From assembly GCF_026210795.1 (NCBI RefSeq), contig NC_089446.1, positions 2,881,001 to 2,945,000 on the forward strand: 64,000 bases of DNA, in the 5' to 3' direction. This document shows positions 36,348-50,600 of the stretch, piece by piece. How positions within the stretch are numbered: position 1 is the stretch's first letter; the number at the start of each line of letters is the position of its first letter. The notes beneath the pieces are model-generated. The model was not told the origin of the DNA and made no database searches. It saw only the letters and a list, made by a program, of their open reading frames with translations. Source of the DNA: Rhizophagus irregularis. Its lineage: Eukaryota > Glomeromycota > Glomeromycetes > Glomerales > Glomeraceae. Made by a program: the position numbers and the translations under genes.

Positions 36348-39300
36348 TACGTTAAGGAACCCCGTAGTTGATTCTATTAATCGTTTTTTATAATCACTAG
36401 GTACTGAGAAATTTAGCGTTATGGAATGGCCTATGGCGTGATAAAAAATGAAATAACTTTAGATGATCATGTGATAGTGAAATTTTTTTATGGTAAAAAT
36501 TTCATCAACGTGATCTTTGGCCCGTATTATGAAATTTGGCCAAAATTAACAATGTGGTGTTAAGTGCGACATGGTCACGTGAAATGAATTTCTTTTGAAA
36601 TAATTTATCTTATTTATTATTATTTATGAAAATATAATTACATGAAGATTTTTTGTACCCACAAACAAAAAAAGAAAAAAAAAAAATTACAAAAAAAAAA
36701 GCCAATTTTTTAGAAAACAGAAACATTTTATTTATAAAATTTTTTTCAAAGACGGATTTTCTTTATTTATCACGTGAGAATAAAATATAAAATTCATAAT
36801 TTTGGTAATTTATAATTTTGGTAAAATTCTAATTTCAGTAATTTCAGTATATTTCAGTATATTTCAGTCAATGAATGAAAAAAAAAAAAAAAATTAAAAA
36901 ATGTAATAAAATTACCTAACAGCTTAAAACCCTTCAATGGTTTATATAATCGCATAAATTTTTTACAATATTACAATATATATAATATATAATATTTATA
37001 TATTATTATATTAGTCATAAACTCATAAACTAAACCTAATAATAAAATTTAACAATATAATATAATAAACCTACAGTACCTAAAGTAATTACAGTAATTG
37101 TATATTAAAACCTAATTGTAAATTACTTTACAACATATAAAATATTTCATATAACCAAGTAAAGTAAAATGGTATGTACATGCAACGAAAAGTAAGAAGC
37201 ATGATGAAGACATAATACCTTACTTTTTTTCCTTAATGATTAGTGCCGCGTTGCAATTATCGTGGTTGAAATTGACGTGTAAAAATTGTATGTGAACTGT
37301 GCGAATGTGCATTTAGTTAAACGAACGAGTCATATGTTTCAAATGGTATAACAAAATAAAAAAAAAAATTATTGATAATTGTAGATGGTTTCCTTAAAGA
37401 ATAACGTCAATATACTAATATCGGAACATATCACACAATGCAATGCATACGTACAGAAATAATACGGAATAGACGGAAGTTCATATCTGTACATTTATGT
37501 AATTTTTTTACATCAGGAGGTCAGTCACAAAAAAATGACTTGCATCTCCATCCCCACTTCGTTTTTATAAAGAATTTGAAACACGCATCGCCATGAATTA
37601 ATGACTTGAATGCCACGATTTTTTTTAAATGAATTAACCCACATATCAAAATCTATAAAATCTATAAAAGTGTGTTACACTATAGTTTAATTAATTAATT
37701 AATTATTGTTTTGACATTTTTTATTCATTTACGATAAATAAAAAAAAAAAAAGGGATGATAGCTGCGATTACGAAATTTGGGGCCCACATTTTACATATT
37801 TTATGGGAACATTAGAATAAAGTTTAATTATTAAGATATATGGGAAATTATTGAATTTTGTGGAAGTTACACGATGCAGATATTCATCTCATTTAAAAGA
37901 ATTTTTAGTTAAGATAATAAAAAAGTTAAAAAAAACTTAATAGTAAAAAAATAATGATAACGAAAAAATAATAAACCTTAAATGTTATTTTAGAAGAAAT
38001 CAAGAATTATTCAGCCATAGATAAAAATGATAATAATGATAACTTTATTACAACCGGGGATATAGAGAAATTTTTGGTGTACCATAATAAAAAGTGTTTG
38101 TTAGGGTAAATCTTTGTTTATAATATAAATAAAACAATCTTGAATCCAAGAAGGTTGAAAAATAAATTATAATATACATACGAACACAGTAGGTAAGTAT
38201 TTTTGTTCATCAAACCGATCGCGTATAATTTTTCCATTTCCTTCAAATCTTTCTCATTTACAATCAAGTTAAATCTAGAATATTTTTGATTGTTCTAAAT
38301 ACAGGGACTATGAATTCTTTAAAAGATAAAATAATTTTTAGCAATTGATGGTTACTGTGCTTTCATTCTATACATAAAAGTCGATATTGTGTGTAGATAA
38401 TTTCTTTAATCTCCTTTTTTTTTTTTTTTTAAACAATAAGAAAAAGTAGCGTAGCGTTACATGTTTCAACTTGTATTATACTATTAAAAGTATTCATGCA
38501 AAGGAAGAAAACATTGGAAATGCAAATAGAAGCAAAAAAAAAAAATTTTGCAGATTATTCTTTAAAAAAAAAATCCAAGTTTCGGTTAGAGTATCTAGGC
38601 ATCTTTTTTACTTACCAGATATAGGCTTATAGAGCAATAAGCACATTCTTATTCACCTTGTACCACTCGTGCATTATTTAGTAAGACTGAATGTGATTTT
38701 TATGGATAATCTTTTCCTTAGAATAATGGGAAACGAAATAAGAATTGAAAAAAAAATTTTTTTTTTTTTTTACAGGTTCATTTTCTCACATTTACGCGTA
38801 AGTGAAATTTTGAAAAATAATTTTGAAAAAAAAGATTGTCATTTTTTATTATTATGATTATTGCATGATTATTTTCATCATCTGATGATCTTTTTTTTTT
38901 TTTTTTTCAGCTTTGACCTCTCTCGTCGGCGGAAAACGAGAAAATCTGATAAAACTTTATGATATAAATAGTTTGATACCAAATATTTTCCTTTGTTTAA
39001 ACGAAAGATTATTTTCCACAGAAAAAAAAAAATTGGCGTGCGTCAAATTTAACTTTTTATAAGCGCAGTAAATCCAAATATGAGCTTTTATTATAGTTAT
39101 TATAAAAACTATAAACAAACAAAAAAAAAAAAAAAAAAAATATTTTTCTAAAAAAAAAAAAAAATTCTGAAACAAAGGATTTATGACATAACAAGTAGGA
39201 TTGTACTACCAATCCAAAAATTTACTTTCAATATACCTAGTTTTATACCTAGTAACAAAGTAAAGAAGATTAATATAGTAATGATCAAGGGTTCTTTAAT

Positions 39301-40380
39301 GTATGTCATCATCATAAACCCTAAAAAGTATAACCGTGGATGTGTCACTTAAAATTGCAAAATCGTTGGTAAACAAGTTATAGTTTATTACTTAATTTGG
39401 TAATTTTAAAATTACCACGTTGTAAACCAATCAATATAAATTTGATTGATCGACTTTTTATTATTTTTGAACCTCACTTTAAATTATTATGATCATGTTT
39501 ATCTTCCATATACGAGGATAAATATTTATTATAGTTTATATTAGTGAAACAATTATTAAGAACGCGGTTCACTTTTTTTTTTATATTGGTAGAATAACCG
39601 GACGAGGACGGCGATATTCATCTGCAGTGTTTAGTTATGTGCACATACAAACAAAAAAAAAACCTACATTCCTAAACAATATCTATTTTCTTCTTCCCCC
39701 TTTAAACTTGTATTATACTTTTTCCTTTTCCTTTTTTTTCTCAGAAATCAAAATTTACCTTTTTCATTATATATATATAATTTTTGTGTATTATAATCAT
39801 CTGTTTTTTATCTTTTTTTGTAATCATTACTTTATATTTTTACTGTAAGGTGCATGTATATTATTATTTTTATCAATTGATTATTTTATCTTTATATCAA
39901 TTTTCTTTATATATAAAGACCTTCCATTTTCTCTTTTCCCCCCATTATTTTTTTTTGACGCGCAATTATAATTTCACGAAGAAAAAAATCATATTGTGTA
40001 AAAAACGAAAATTATCCCAAGCATTTATTTTAACAAGCATTTTTTTTTTTATTCTCTCTTCTCAAAAAAAAAATTATCAAAATTATTTTACAAAAAATAA
40101 ATAATATGTAAGTATATATTTTTCGTTCTTATCTGTACAATGGGTAACGTTTTTTTTTTTTTTCAAAAAAAAAAAACGTTTCTTCACTGTAATATGCTGT
40201 CATAAACTTTCCACTTAACCTCTCCGCTTATCCCACTCCTCAACTTCAACTATTGATATTTGTACAAAATTTCTGTACATAAACAATTACTCGCATATTT
40301 AATGATTCATCCATTTAATGACCGCATAGTTTGTTTAACATTTAATTTTTGTACCTTTTTTTTTATTTTTATTTTAGTAA
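36348..40380. other. Long intergenic stretch before the alpha/beta hydrolase
   Basis: Extremely AT-rich, with many poly-A/T tracts (for example near 36880, 37740, 38420, 38770, 38890, 39120 and 40150) and short (TA)n runs. Open frames here are short, low-complexity Phe/Ile/Tyr/Lys strings with no family resemblance. No RNA gene or complete transposon was recognised. The hydrolase 5' untranslated region probably covers the pyrimidine-rich stretch just before 40381. Confidence 0.45.
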
Positions 40381-42283
40381 ATGATGAGTTTATTACCAGA
40401 GCGCTCTTTATCCGTCTCTTCAACTTCTTCAACTTCTTCTTCCTCTTCTTCTTCTTCAGCTACTAGTTTTGATACTTCCGCTACTTCTTCTTCAACTAAT
40501 ATCAATAATATTACTCCTGATACTAAAAATATTGTTGAACCTCAAAAAACTTTTTTTGATAATTCAAAACAAAAATTTTCAAATTCAAAATCTCCTATCT
40601 CTACAACAAAATCTTCTTTTCCTACTATAAAGAAATTTTCTTTATCTCAACGTAGAAAATCTGATTCTGCTACTTCTAAATCAAAATTACCAAATAAATC
40701 ATTAAAACGTCTTTCACTAGCTACAAATAAATCTGTTGCTGCTGAAAATACTGAATCTTCAACAACAATGGATTTTAATAGTAAAAGATCAACTAAAACA
40801 AATTTCTTTTCAACTAAAAAGAAATCTTCTATAATCGCTGAAGAACAATCACAACAATCACAACCAATTAATTCATCAATAGATTCAATATCTACTTCTA
40901 ATGAACCTTGTTCACAAAATACTATGGAATCTTCAACAACAACATCAACATCAACATCAACATCTCCCGTTTCAGAATCAACTAATATTGAAACTTCTAA
41001 TAATACACCTGAAACTAATGAAACTACCACTAATAGTAATAGTAATAATAATATGGAGATCACCACCTTCCTTGCTGCGCCACGTTTAACTCAACGTGTT
41101 AGATTAAGTTCTGGAAGAGTTGTTAGTTTTTCAGAAGTTGGTGATAGGAATGGTTTTCCTGTATTTGTATTTTTAGGAATGGGTTGTGTAAGATATTTTA
41201 TTGCTTTCTTTGATGACTTGGCAAAAAGTTATAATCTAAGATTAATATGTCCTGACCGTCCTGGTATCGGTTTATCTGATGATGTCAAAGCTGAGGACCA
41301 ACAAGTATTAAAATGGCCAGGTATATTAAAAATATTCTTTTTTTTAAAATTTTTTTTTTTTAAAAAAAAACTATTGTACTAATTATTTATTATCACGTGA
41401 TATAGATGTTATAGAAGAACTTTGCGATATTATGGAAATTCCAAAATTTTTCATCATGGCACATAGTGCAGGAGCACCATATGCTCTTGCATGCGCAATG
41501 AAAATACCCCAAAGGTTACAGGGTACAATTTATTTGGTATCACCTTGGGTTAGCACAACAGTTGCCAATAATTTTAAATGGTTACAATATGTTCCAACTC
41601 CGATTATCAAATTTACAAATTCTGCTGGTATATCATTACAACAAATGAAACATGGTAGACAACCATATTCTATTAAACCAAGAAGTTCAGGAGCTTTATC
41701 AGTTCCAACAAATAGTGAGAAAAAACAACAACTTGGATTAGCAATACTTAAAGCATCATTTGCAGAAAATTTAGCAGGAGCAAATAATGATTTATTAATG
41801 TGTTTTGAAAGAAAACGTACATTTGGATTTTCTTATGCTGATGTAAATCATCCAGTACATGTATTTCATGGAACAAAGGATGATCGAATTCCTATATCAG
41901 CAGTTAAATGGATGGAAGGGAATATGACAGATTGTAAATTAACATTAATTGAAGGGGGTAAACATTCATTATTTTTAAGAGCAGAAGTAGTAGATTCAAT
42001 ATTTAAATCTATAGCAGTACAATTACATGACAAATCAAGTTGTAGATTATGTAGAATATTTTCAAAATGTTGGTTATTAGAAGAAGCAGAATTTTCACAT
42101 AAAGAAAGAGAATTAGAAATTCAACGTAAAGTATTTGAAAACTTTAAGAAGAATGTTAAAAGAAAACAGACCGTAAACATGATGAAAACCGGTACATCAA
42201 ATATTGTATTGGATCATCAACGTTCTTCTACAGATAAAATATCACAAAATGCAGAATTACTTACTGTATATAGTTATATCTAA
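40381..42283 (+). CDS. Alpha/beta hydrolase with long Ser-rich N-terminal region
   Basis: Two exons, 40381-41320 and 41406-42283, phases closing at 605 residues; the start could be either ATG of the pair ATGATG. Residues 1 to about 220 are Ser/Thr/Asn-rich with basic patches (SLSQRRKSD, KSLKRLSLA) and are probably disordered. The hydrolase fold follows: SGRVVSFSEVG, FLGMGC in place of the usual HG oxyanion loop, CPDRPGIGLSD, a nucleophile elbow AHSAGA (Ser about 334), an acid in HGTKDDRIP (about 472), and a catalytic His in GGKHSLF (about 500). The triad is complete, so the enzyme is probably active. The substrate cannot be told; a lipase or esterase role is only a guess. No signal peptide or membrane segment is evident. 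Confidence 0.88.
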
Positions 42284-45200
42284 AATATAGACTTTACAAC
42301 TTTATGACATTTTTATATCGAAAATATCGAAAATATAAAATATCGAAAATATCGAAATAAAATTTATCATTTAACCCACCACCTATATTTTTTTAAGAGA
42401 AAAAAAAAGGATTAAGCAAAAAAGAAAAAAAAATCGTATGATTTTTTTTTTATGTTTATTTAATAATATTCAATTATTGTATATTATAGCATTCTTAATT
42501 ATATTAGCATTTTTACATTTAGTGATCCAGCGATGGGCTGAGAGAAACTAATTTATTATTTATTTATTTTTTTTATTTATTTATTTATTTATTTCCCCTC
42601 CCTTTTTTTTAAAAAAAAAGAAACTCCTTTTATCATTATTTTTAAAAAAAGAAAATTTTCAAAAAAAAACAAAAAAAAAGATTTTTTACGGTATTACTGT
42701 AATATATTTATTTTCGTTTTATTTATTTTATTTTAAGAAAAAAAATTATTTTTTTGTATATACTTTTTTTTTTAGAGAAAAGATCAACTATATTTATTTA
42801 TTTAAACATGATTTTATTTTTAAATTTAAGAAAAAAAAAATATCATTTTTATAACTTATTTTTTAACCTATATTTATTATTATACTTTTATTTAATATTG
42901 TAAGTAAAAAAGTTTAATTATGAACTCTTTTAATTATAAAAATAAAATTACTATTATATCAATATGAAATTATAAAACGTCATTATTTTTTAATAAGTGA
43001 ATATAATAATAGTTAAATTATTTTTTTTAAAAAAAAATAAAATAAAATAAAGAAATAAGAAGAAAGACTGATTTTCTTTAATTGTTTTACGTGTTTTTTT
43101 TTCAAAAAAAAAAAAAGATAAAAAAAAAATTTAAATTGGTACAACAAACAATTCTCCAGACCCTAAAGGAGATCGGCTGATCAGTTTTTTTCTTTTTTCT
43201 ATTATTTTATTTTTATTTTTTTGGCGTAATTTTTTAGCATTGCATATGCTTTAAATTTTTTTTTTTTTTTTTTCATCTTTCTAAAAGAAATCTAATAGAG
43301 TAATAGATATACATATTTCGGTAATTAAAATTCGCAGAGAATTAAAACTAAAAAAAATGATCGTACAACCTTAAAAATGCAAGGTTAGAAGTACAAATTA
43401 AATTAATATTCATTGATAAATAATAAAATATTATCTTATTGTAAATGGTTTATTTATTTTGTTTATTTATTATTTATTTATTTTTTTTTATTTTATTACG
43501 TAATATATATATAAAAATTCACTAACCCATGAATAATAATTTTTGAATGCGAGTAAAATTACTATAATTATCAACTTATTAAAATATGGTATAGTATCAA
43601 ATTTTTTTTTTTTTTATTTATTTTTTTTTTTACCAAGTGAAAAAAACTTGTCATATCAGATGATCAAAATATTTAATAACATACATAATTTTTTTTTTAT
43701 TAAAATTTTCATTTTGGGCGTTAATGTATCTTCTTTTTTCCCGGTTTAGAAAAGAATTCTTTTTTAAACTTTTTTTTTTTATTTTTTTTCTAATTTTTCT
43801 AGTTTTTCTGGTTTTTAAACAAGAAATCACAAGAAATCATTTTTTTTTTTTGAAACAAGAAAATCATTTTTTTGAAACAAGAAATCATCTAAAGAAAGTA
43901 ATCATAATAGGAAAATCAATATTTAAAAATAATAAATTAAAAATAAAAAAATTCTTTAATTTTTTTTTTACAAATTTGTTTTTATTTTTTTTGTTACATA
44001 TTTAGAAAAGTTTTTACTTGGTGTTACAAAAGTATATTAAAGTATATTAAACATATTAAATATTTTAATTAAATGTTGATGAATTGTTGATGTTACCAGT
44101 TACTACCCATATGATGGTATTTCAAAACGGGTTTTGTTCATATTGTATGATCAGATGAACAAGAAAAGTGGAATTAGCGGAAATTAAGAAAGAAATAATC
44201 TAAATAATCTAAAAAACTAAATAAAATATATTTTTAAACTATCATCCTTATATTAAGAGAAGAATATAAAAAATGATTGATTGTATTCATTATATTTATT
44301 TAAGATGTTGAGCGTCAAAAGGGATCACGGGAGAGTAACGATAACTGTACGATAACTGTACGATAACTATACGATAACTGTGCAATAACTGTGCAATAAC
44401 TGTACGATAACTGTGCGATAACTGTTTATTATTATTATTATTTCTTATTACATACTATTATAATCGAAATCTTAATAATATAAAAAAAGTTAATTAATTA
44501 TCAATTACTAATACAATACTTTATTACTAATTTATAATGCACTCAATTTTTCAATCTGTTTCATTACGATTTTTTTGTAAAATTTATTATAATTATATAT
44601 AACATAATCGGGAATTCTTTATGTTAAAACCTTATCAGTTATGCATAGTTAATCTTAAATAACAATTGTTTCCCATCTTAACACTATTAATTATAACACT
44701 AAATTAGTTCATTTATGAAACTCGTAGTTAAAAAAACTTTTTTTAAACTAAAATATAATTATATATATTATATATATATTAAATTATTTAATAATAATAA
44801 TTAATAATTCATTGTCACAGATCTAGTAACGATTTTATAGATTTTGAATTCTTGGTGCATAATTGAATCTGTTACATTTTGTACGTTTTTATATACCTGT
44901 TTATCGAAAAAGAATGGAAAGAATGTTCCCATAAACACGCGCACGCACATATATATATATATACATTTATATATTATATATATATGTATATATCAAATAA
45001 AATGATTTTATATTGTATATCGTTACAGTAGTATCATGTTGTGACTCGGGTGACGATAATACTTGTTACAAATATGGAGAATAAGTTTTTTTTATAAATT
45101 TTGTAAATGGAATTTAGGTATCGTATTGGATTCAGAATTTTAGAATCAATTCACAGTTAATTCTTAATTAATTCTCAATTAATTTCCCAATTTTGATGTC

Positions 45201-46070
45201 TTGATACCCTTAAAGGTGACATCAGTTATTTTATATTCTGAAACACAACATATTAATACAAAGGAAATTAGAACAAAGTTATAAATAAATTAGTCGAATA
45301 ATGTATATAAATGAGAAGTGAGAACAAAGAGCTTAATAAAATTTCTTTATCTGTTATATGATTATATACATACATATATATATATTTATTTATCGGAATA
45401 TTTCATAACTTTAGTATAATTCTCGGTTTCAAACTCCCTCGGAATAGTTAATTTATGATACATACAGTATATGATGAAATTTCCGTTATTGATTTTTTTT
45501 CCGATTATACAATTATCCCTATAAATAGTTATAGACGTACTATTTTTAGGAATTGATTAATTGATTTAATAAATTTTTTTAATCCTTAACTGAATTTAAG
45601 TCGTCACTCAATAGCTGCTGTGATTATGAATGAAAAAATATATATATATATATTTTTTTAAAGTACTTTAGTACAAATTTTAACTTATGCAATAAATATT
45701 CTTTCAATATTCTTTCATATCAAATACGCTTTGATCTTTTAAATTACATACATGACTTTGACTGATCTGGTTTCTTTCGTCATTATGATATAAAGTATCA
45801 AAAAAGATCTTTTTATGTATTAGTTGTATCCTAGGGATAATAATTTTTATTATTCCATAAGAATCTGCAATGCTAAAAAACAATTACCATATATTAACTT
45901 GAAATTTATTTTTTAATAACGCGAAATCTTGCATTTCGATAATAAAGTACCAATCGTTATCATTAAATGATTAAACCTATCAATAATTTAAAAGAATCTA
46001 ATAACTGGTACGTAATGCCGCATTAAATTAATCTTCCAATAATAATATTTATGGGCCATTCATGGTGGAC
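42284..46070. other. Intergenic low-complexity stretch downstream of the hydrolase
   Basis: Poly-A/T and (ATTT)n runs dominate 42360-43800. Around 44940-44990 there is a cacgcgcacgcaca(TA)n microsatellite. Open frames (for example at 43543 and 43724) are only Phe/Lys/Asn homopolymer-like strings. Apart from the 11-bp minisatellite listed separately, nothing functional was recognised. Confidence 0.5.
44336..44418. repeat. 11-bp minisatellite (gataactgtac)n
   Basis: About seven consecutive 11-bp units of gataactgtac, with variants gataactatac, aataactgtgc and gataactgtgc. It lies in an intergenic region with no gene nearby. Confidence 0.9.
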
Positions 46071-46192
46071 TATAGTTGCCCCCTAAAGTACAGTACCCTG
46101 CCCATAAAATTGATTTACTTATGCATGAAGATTATAAAATTCTCTTAATTTGTATTGTACCCGGGATTATTATACTTTAAGGGGTTATTATA
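46071..46192. mobile_element. Degenerate MITE with CCCCyTAAAGTA inverted ends
   Basis: The left end tatagttgccccctaaagta is imperfectly inverted at the right end (tactttaaggggttattata). The arms extend about 35 bp at roughly 70 percent match. No convincing target duplication beyond TA is seen and the interior is non-coding. Confidence 0.5.
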
Positions 46193-46877
46193 TTTAATGA
46201 TATTTATTACGAATACAATCATTATTATCATTATTTTATTATATTGTATTTATTTTAAAATTGTTACATTCATTTTCATAATCGGATTCATTTGTACTAA
46301 AAAAAGCTAAGAAAATAAATCCCGTATTTATACGTGTTTAGGTTATACAAAGGGGAATGTAAAAAATTTATGATTAGATTGAATTGAAGAATGACCCCCC
46401 CTTTCGATCATAAACAAGTTTAGTCAACTTCTAATTGTACACCTCCTTAATTCAAAGTATCCCCCAAAGTATGGTACCCATAATAAAAAATAGATTCATC
46501 TTTTTCTTTAATTTAACAAAAGTATTTGAATCTGTTTCATCCAAAAAGCGTTTCCCTGTAAAAAATTTTATTCGATACTAATTTCTGTAAAAAACGATAC
46601 ATTTACGGAAAAATAACTAAAAGTCTAAGCAACTTGGATGATTTTCATCTTTTGATGCCATAAATTCCGTGAATATGATATATTTACGGAAATAACAGGA
46701 ATAAAAAAACACGGAATGAATTTTTTATAGAATTTGTACCAGGCGCCACTTGTCCAATGCTAATGAAGATTGAGTTAGAAAAATAATGATATCTCGTTGA
46801 AGATCCGGGTACTATAACACACCGTTTAGGGTAATAAATTCCGTTACTATCCAATAATTTTATAACCGCATAGTAAT

Positions 46878-47419
46878 TAGAGATGTGCCATGTTAAATAA
46901 CAAAGAGTTATAACATGGTATAGTAACATATATAACGGTCATATAACAGTTATTATATAACCATAAGCAATTTGAGCACGTTGAATCAACATCTACAGTA
47001 GTAATTATAGAAGGATGAATATCAATTAGATGCCGAGTTATTTTCCAAGTTTCTTTTTTTAATATGTAACTTTTTAGTTTTTTTGCTTTAGCTTTATTTA
47101 TGAATCATAAATGTTATATATTTTATATAACTGTTATTAATATTATATATGTTATATATAATATTATATAACAGTTATATATAGTATGTTATATAACCTA
47201 ATATATGTAACTGTTATATAATATTATATATGTTATATAGTATGTTATATACTGTATGCTATATAACTGTTATATAATGTTATATATGTTATATAGTATG
47301 TTATATACTGTACTGTTGCTATATAACTTTATATAATATCATATATGTTATATATGTTATATGATTTCAATGTTATATTAATGTTATATATATTATATAA
47401 TCGTTATATGCCCATCTCT
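46878..47419. mobile_element. hAT-like MITE with TATATAAC-rich palindromic interior
   Basis: The ends tagagatgtgcc and tgcccatctcta are inverted copies matching at 11 of 12 positions, and TAGAGATGGGC is a familiar hAT-type terminus. The 542-bp interior is mostly gttatata/tatataac words in both orientations, with tgttatatagtatgttatat repeated several times, so it can fold on itself extensively. No transposase is present. The target duplication is not recognisable, so the insertion is old. Confidence 0.7.
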
Positions 47420-47469
47420 AATGTGGGTAACTTATATACAGTATAAAGATACACCGTAAACTGAAGATA

Positions 47470-47647
47470 CAGTCAACTCTCGATATAACGAACTCGCGAA
47501 ATTTTCCAACACGTGACATTTAACCAATCAAATACGTAAAACCTCGTTATAACGAATCAGCCAATTAAATTCTTTGAATTCTTCGCTATAATCTTGTAGC
47601 GAATTTGAGATGAAAACCGGAGGGTTCGTTACAATGAGAGCTGGCTG
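47470..47647. mobile_element. Tc1/mariner (pogo-like) MITE with TA target duplication
   Basis: The left end cagtcaactctcgatataac is inverted at the right end (gttacaatgagagctggctg). TA stands directly on both sides (47468-47469 and 47648-47649). CAGT..AA.CTC..TATAACGAA is the usual terminus of pogo/Tigger-type elements. The interior also contains cctcgttataacgaa, a third copy of the terminal word. It is 178 bp and non-coding. Confidence 0.85.
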
Positions 47648-47649
47648 TA

Positions 47650-50600
47650 CGTTGTTTACTTAACTTTTTAATAAAATCTAAAGATACTTTTCTAAAAGCA
47701 GAAAATTCGATTTAAGGAAAAAAAAATTTATCTAAAGATACTCTTCAAAGGCAAAAATTCGGTTTAAGGAAAAAAATTTATCTGACTGTATTTGAATTTG
47801 TCTCGTTACGCATCTAAGTGATCTAATAGTAATAATTATATTCAAGTTACATTAACTCATTATCAGTTAGGTATCTTTTATTGAAGAATGTTAAATTCCT
47901 AATTACTACTAAGGTGTATATTATATGAACTTATCGTCGCCTTTTAAATAGCAGTTCATTGACGAATCAACTAAAAAAAAAAATTAAAAATTAAACCGGT
48001 AATTCTCAACGGATAATGAAATATTTTAAATTTTATATTCTTCCCCCAAAAAAAAGCCGAGGCCAAATCGAAAAACGAAGCGGAATCCTATTGGTCCCGA
48101 CACTGTCCTGACTGCCTAACTCTCCTTACCCAATGGTAACTACGCTAATAAACAAGCAAATACAAAAACACAAAAATAGCATTTAATAAAAAAAACTACA
48201 ACCACCTAATTTAGTCAAAATCGCGGTAATTCTGAATTAATTTTGTAAGATATATGTATATCTTAATGTACTTCTTTTATACAACAACTTATAAAAGCTT
48301 TTTATACTGTACAATCACATTACTCATCTCACTGTTCACTTCGTTCACTTCGCTTCATAACAATATGTTAAGAAAATTAGACACTATAAACGAAAATATG
48401 ACCACTAGTCGGTTGGTAATATCAACTTTTATTATCATTTTCTTTAGAGAAAATATTTCCTCTTTATTTATGAAACAATGCAGATATTTTCCGAAAAACA
48501 TATAATAAATCTTTTCATCATTGATGCATAATTTACTCGTTATAATGAGACAAATTTTCTCGCAGACTACTTTTTTTTCACCAAACACAAATACTATAAA
48601 CCACCCGTATTTTTTAAAAAAAATTAATATATAGTGTACACAGAAATTCTTTTATGAATGGCCGCCGTGTAATAACTAAATCAGATTGCCTCGGCCAGAT
48701 GCTTTATGGTAAGGTTTGAACTTTTTTCCGGGAAAGAAATTTCTTGGTTGACTAGATGATACTTCAAAATCTTGTCACTGATTGCTGCATAAATATTCCG
48801 AAATAAGATAGAAAAAAAGATATGATATTAGGTATGAATGAACATGATTCCGTTAATTTCGTGTTTGACTTTCGTGAAATATTACTAGTGTAACAAACAA
48901 AAGTTGGAAGATACAAATGCGGTGCAGATTGAGTGATCCTTCTTTTATTAAATATTTACTAGTTTATTTTTTTAGATCTAAAATCTTTATTTCTTTATAT
49001 CAAAGTAAATACATTTATAGAATAAGATCTAATTATCTAACTCGTATCGATCTTGCACGTTCTAGAATCTTTCGTATAACTAAATACTGTAGATATGCGA
49101 AGATCAAAGATCACGAAAAAAAAATCGTATTTTACTTAACTGTATTGGCGCCCACCCATTTTCTTAGACTATACTACTGATGCTCGTTATGTATCGCTTG
49201 ATAAAAGTGAAAATTATTTTTTATAATTTCTAGAAAAAAAATAATGTTCATTTTACTCATAACGCAAGTAAAATGTGCTTTGTTAATAAGTTATTTGCCA
49301 TCATAACGGCTTATAACAGTAGATTAGTGATATCAGCGGCTAAGATACGAGGATCCCGAATTCAACATAATCCGACAGGTAATGTCGACATGGTTTGTTG
49401 TACTTTCTTGTACTTCATAAAAAATAGAAATCTTCAAATAGTTGTTACTCGCAATTAGTCGACTATGAGCCGCCTCAAAACCTCATAATCCCGAAATATC
49501 CCGATCTTGAAATAAAATCATCCATATTCTTTTTAGTTAAAATGCTTCAAAGACCTACACATAATTTCGACTACAAGAACGATAATAAGCCCAAAAAGAC
49601 AACCTCACTGATAACCTTCATCATAAAGAAATTTCGTAATAAATTAATAAAATTTTTCTTCCAATTAAATTCCTTATAAGACTTCCACTTATTACGGTAC
49701 ATTAAATTTATGTCAAATATTGTAAAATTAATTATCTTTATTAAAATATCCACATGAAATTAAAAATAAAGTATAAATTTACAGCATATCATATTTTATA
49801 TCGAAATTATCAGTAATGGTAGGATTTTGACGATGAATTTTCTTCCAAGGTTAAAGGTCTATTGCTTCTAGCATGAAACAACTAAAAGTTTAAACATCAT
49901 TGCCTTCATACATACATTCTTGATAAAGTATCAACATTGCTTTTTCTGAGCGATGTTGAATTTGAAAATCATGTAGTAATTCCCATAATCCAAACTTACC
50001 GGGATTGATATTATAATTCATGTAATTGCACTTAATTTTTTACAGTTAACTAAATCATCATTATATATATATCCTTCTTTGCCTTTTCTACCATCTTGAG
50101 AACCCCTTATGTGACTCTCATAAGATATAAGTCGAAACTCAATCTCAACTATCATTTCAATCATGATGAAAAGTCATTCGCTCAAAATGTGATTACGAAT
50201 AATTTAGTAATAAATTTTTCTATTATACAATAAATGGTATTTTCCGTGCTAAATTATTTATACGTTAAGAATGAATGTTATCGGTGTTGCCTAAAATTCT
50301 TCCTTGAATTAATAACCAAACACAAATCACGTGATCTAGAAATATCCTCTGATAATCAATGATCTAAATATATGAAATCAATGAATCCTTAAGAAGGCGT
50401 ACTAATACATATGAAATTGAGCCACATTTCTATTTTAATTATTACAAAGTTATCACGAGTCATTCAGGTCATGTCATTTAATCGGAATATTTATCAAATT
50501 CTTCTCCGATAATTGTACGAAATATGAAAGCGTTCTAATTATAGATTTATAGAAATCATATCAAATTTGCATCAATAAATAAAATAAAAATACGCCATTG

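Noticed and set aside
39600-40110. Phe/Tyr/Ile-rich open frames upstream of the hydrolase
   Set aside because: They come from pyrimidine-rich low-complexity DNA, probably promoter or 5' untranslated region, and resemble no protein.
43543-44005. Phe-rich frames that look like membrane proteins
   Set aside because: They are produced by poly-T runs and have no domain or codon pattern.
47000-47420. Possible CRISPR-like or satellite array of TATATAAC words
   Set aside because: There are no constant-length repeats with unique spacers. The words occur in both orientations inside one pair of inverted ends, so a palindromic MITE fits better.
48254-49460. Several 60-90 residue frames near HMG unit A
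   Set aside because: No family resemblance. They overlap each other on both strands and are not kept in the matching flank of unit B.
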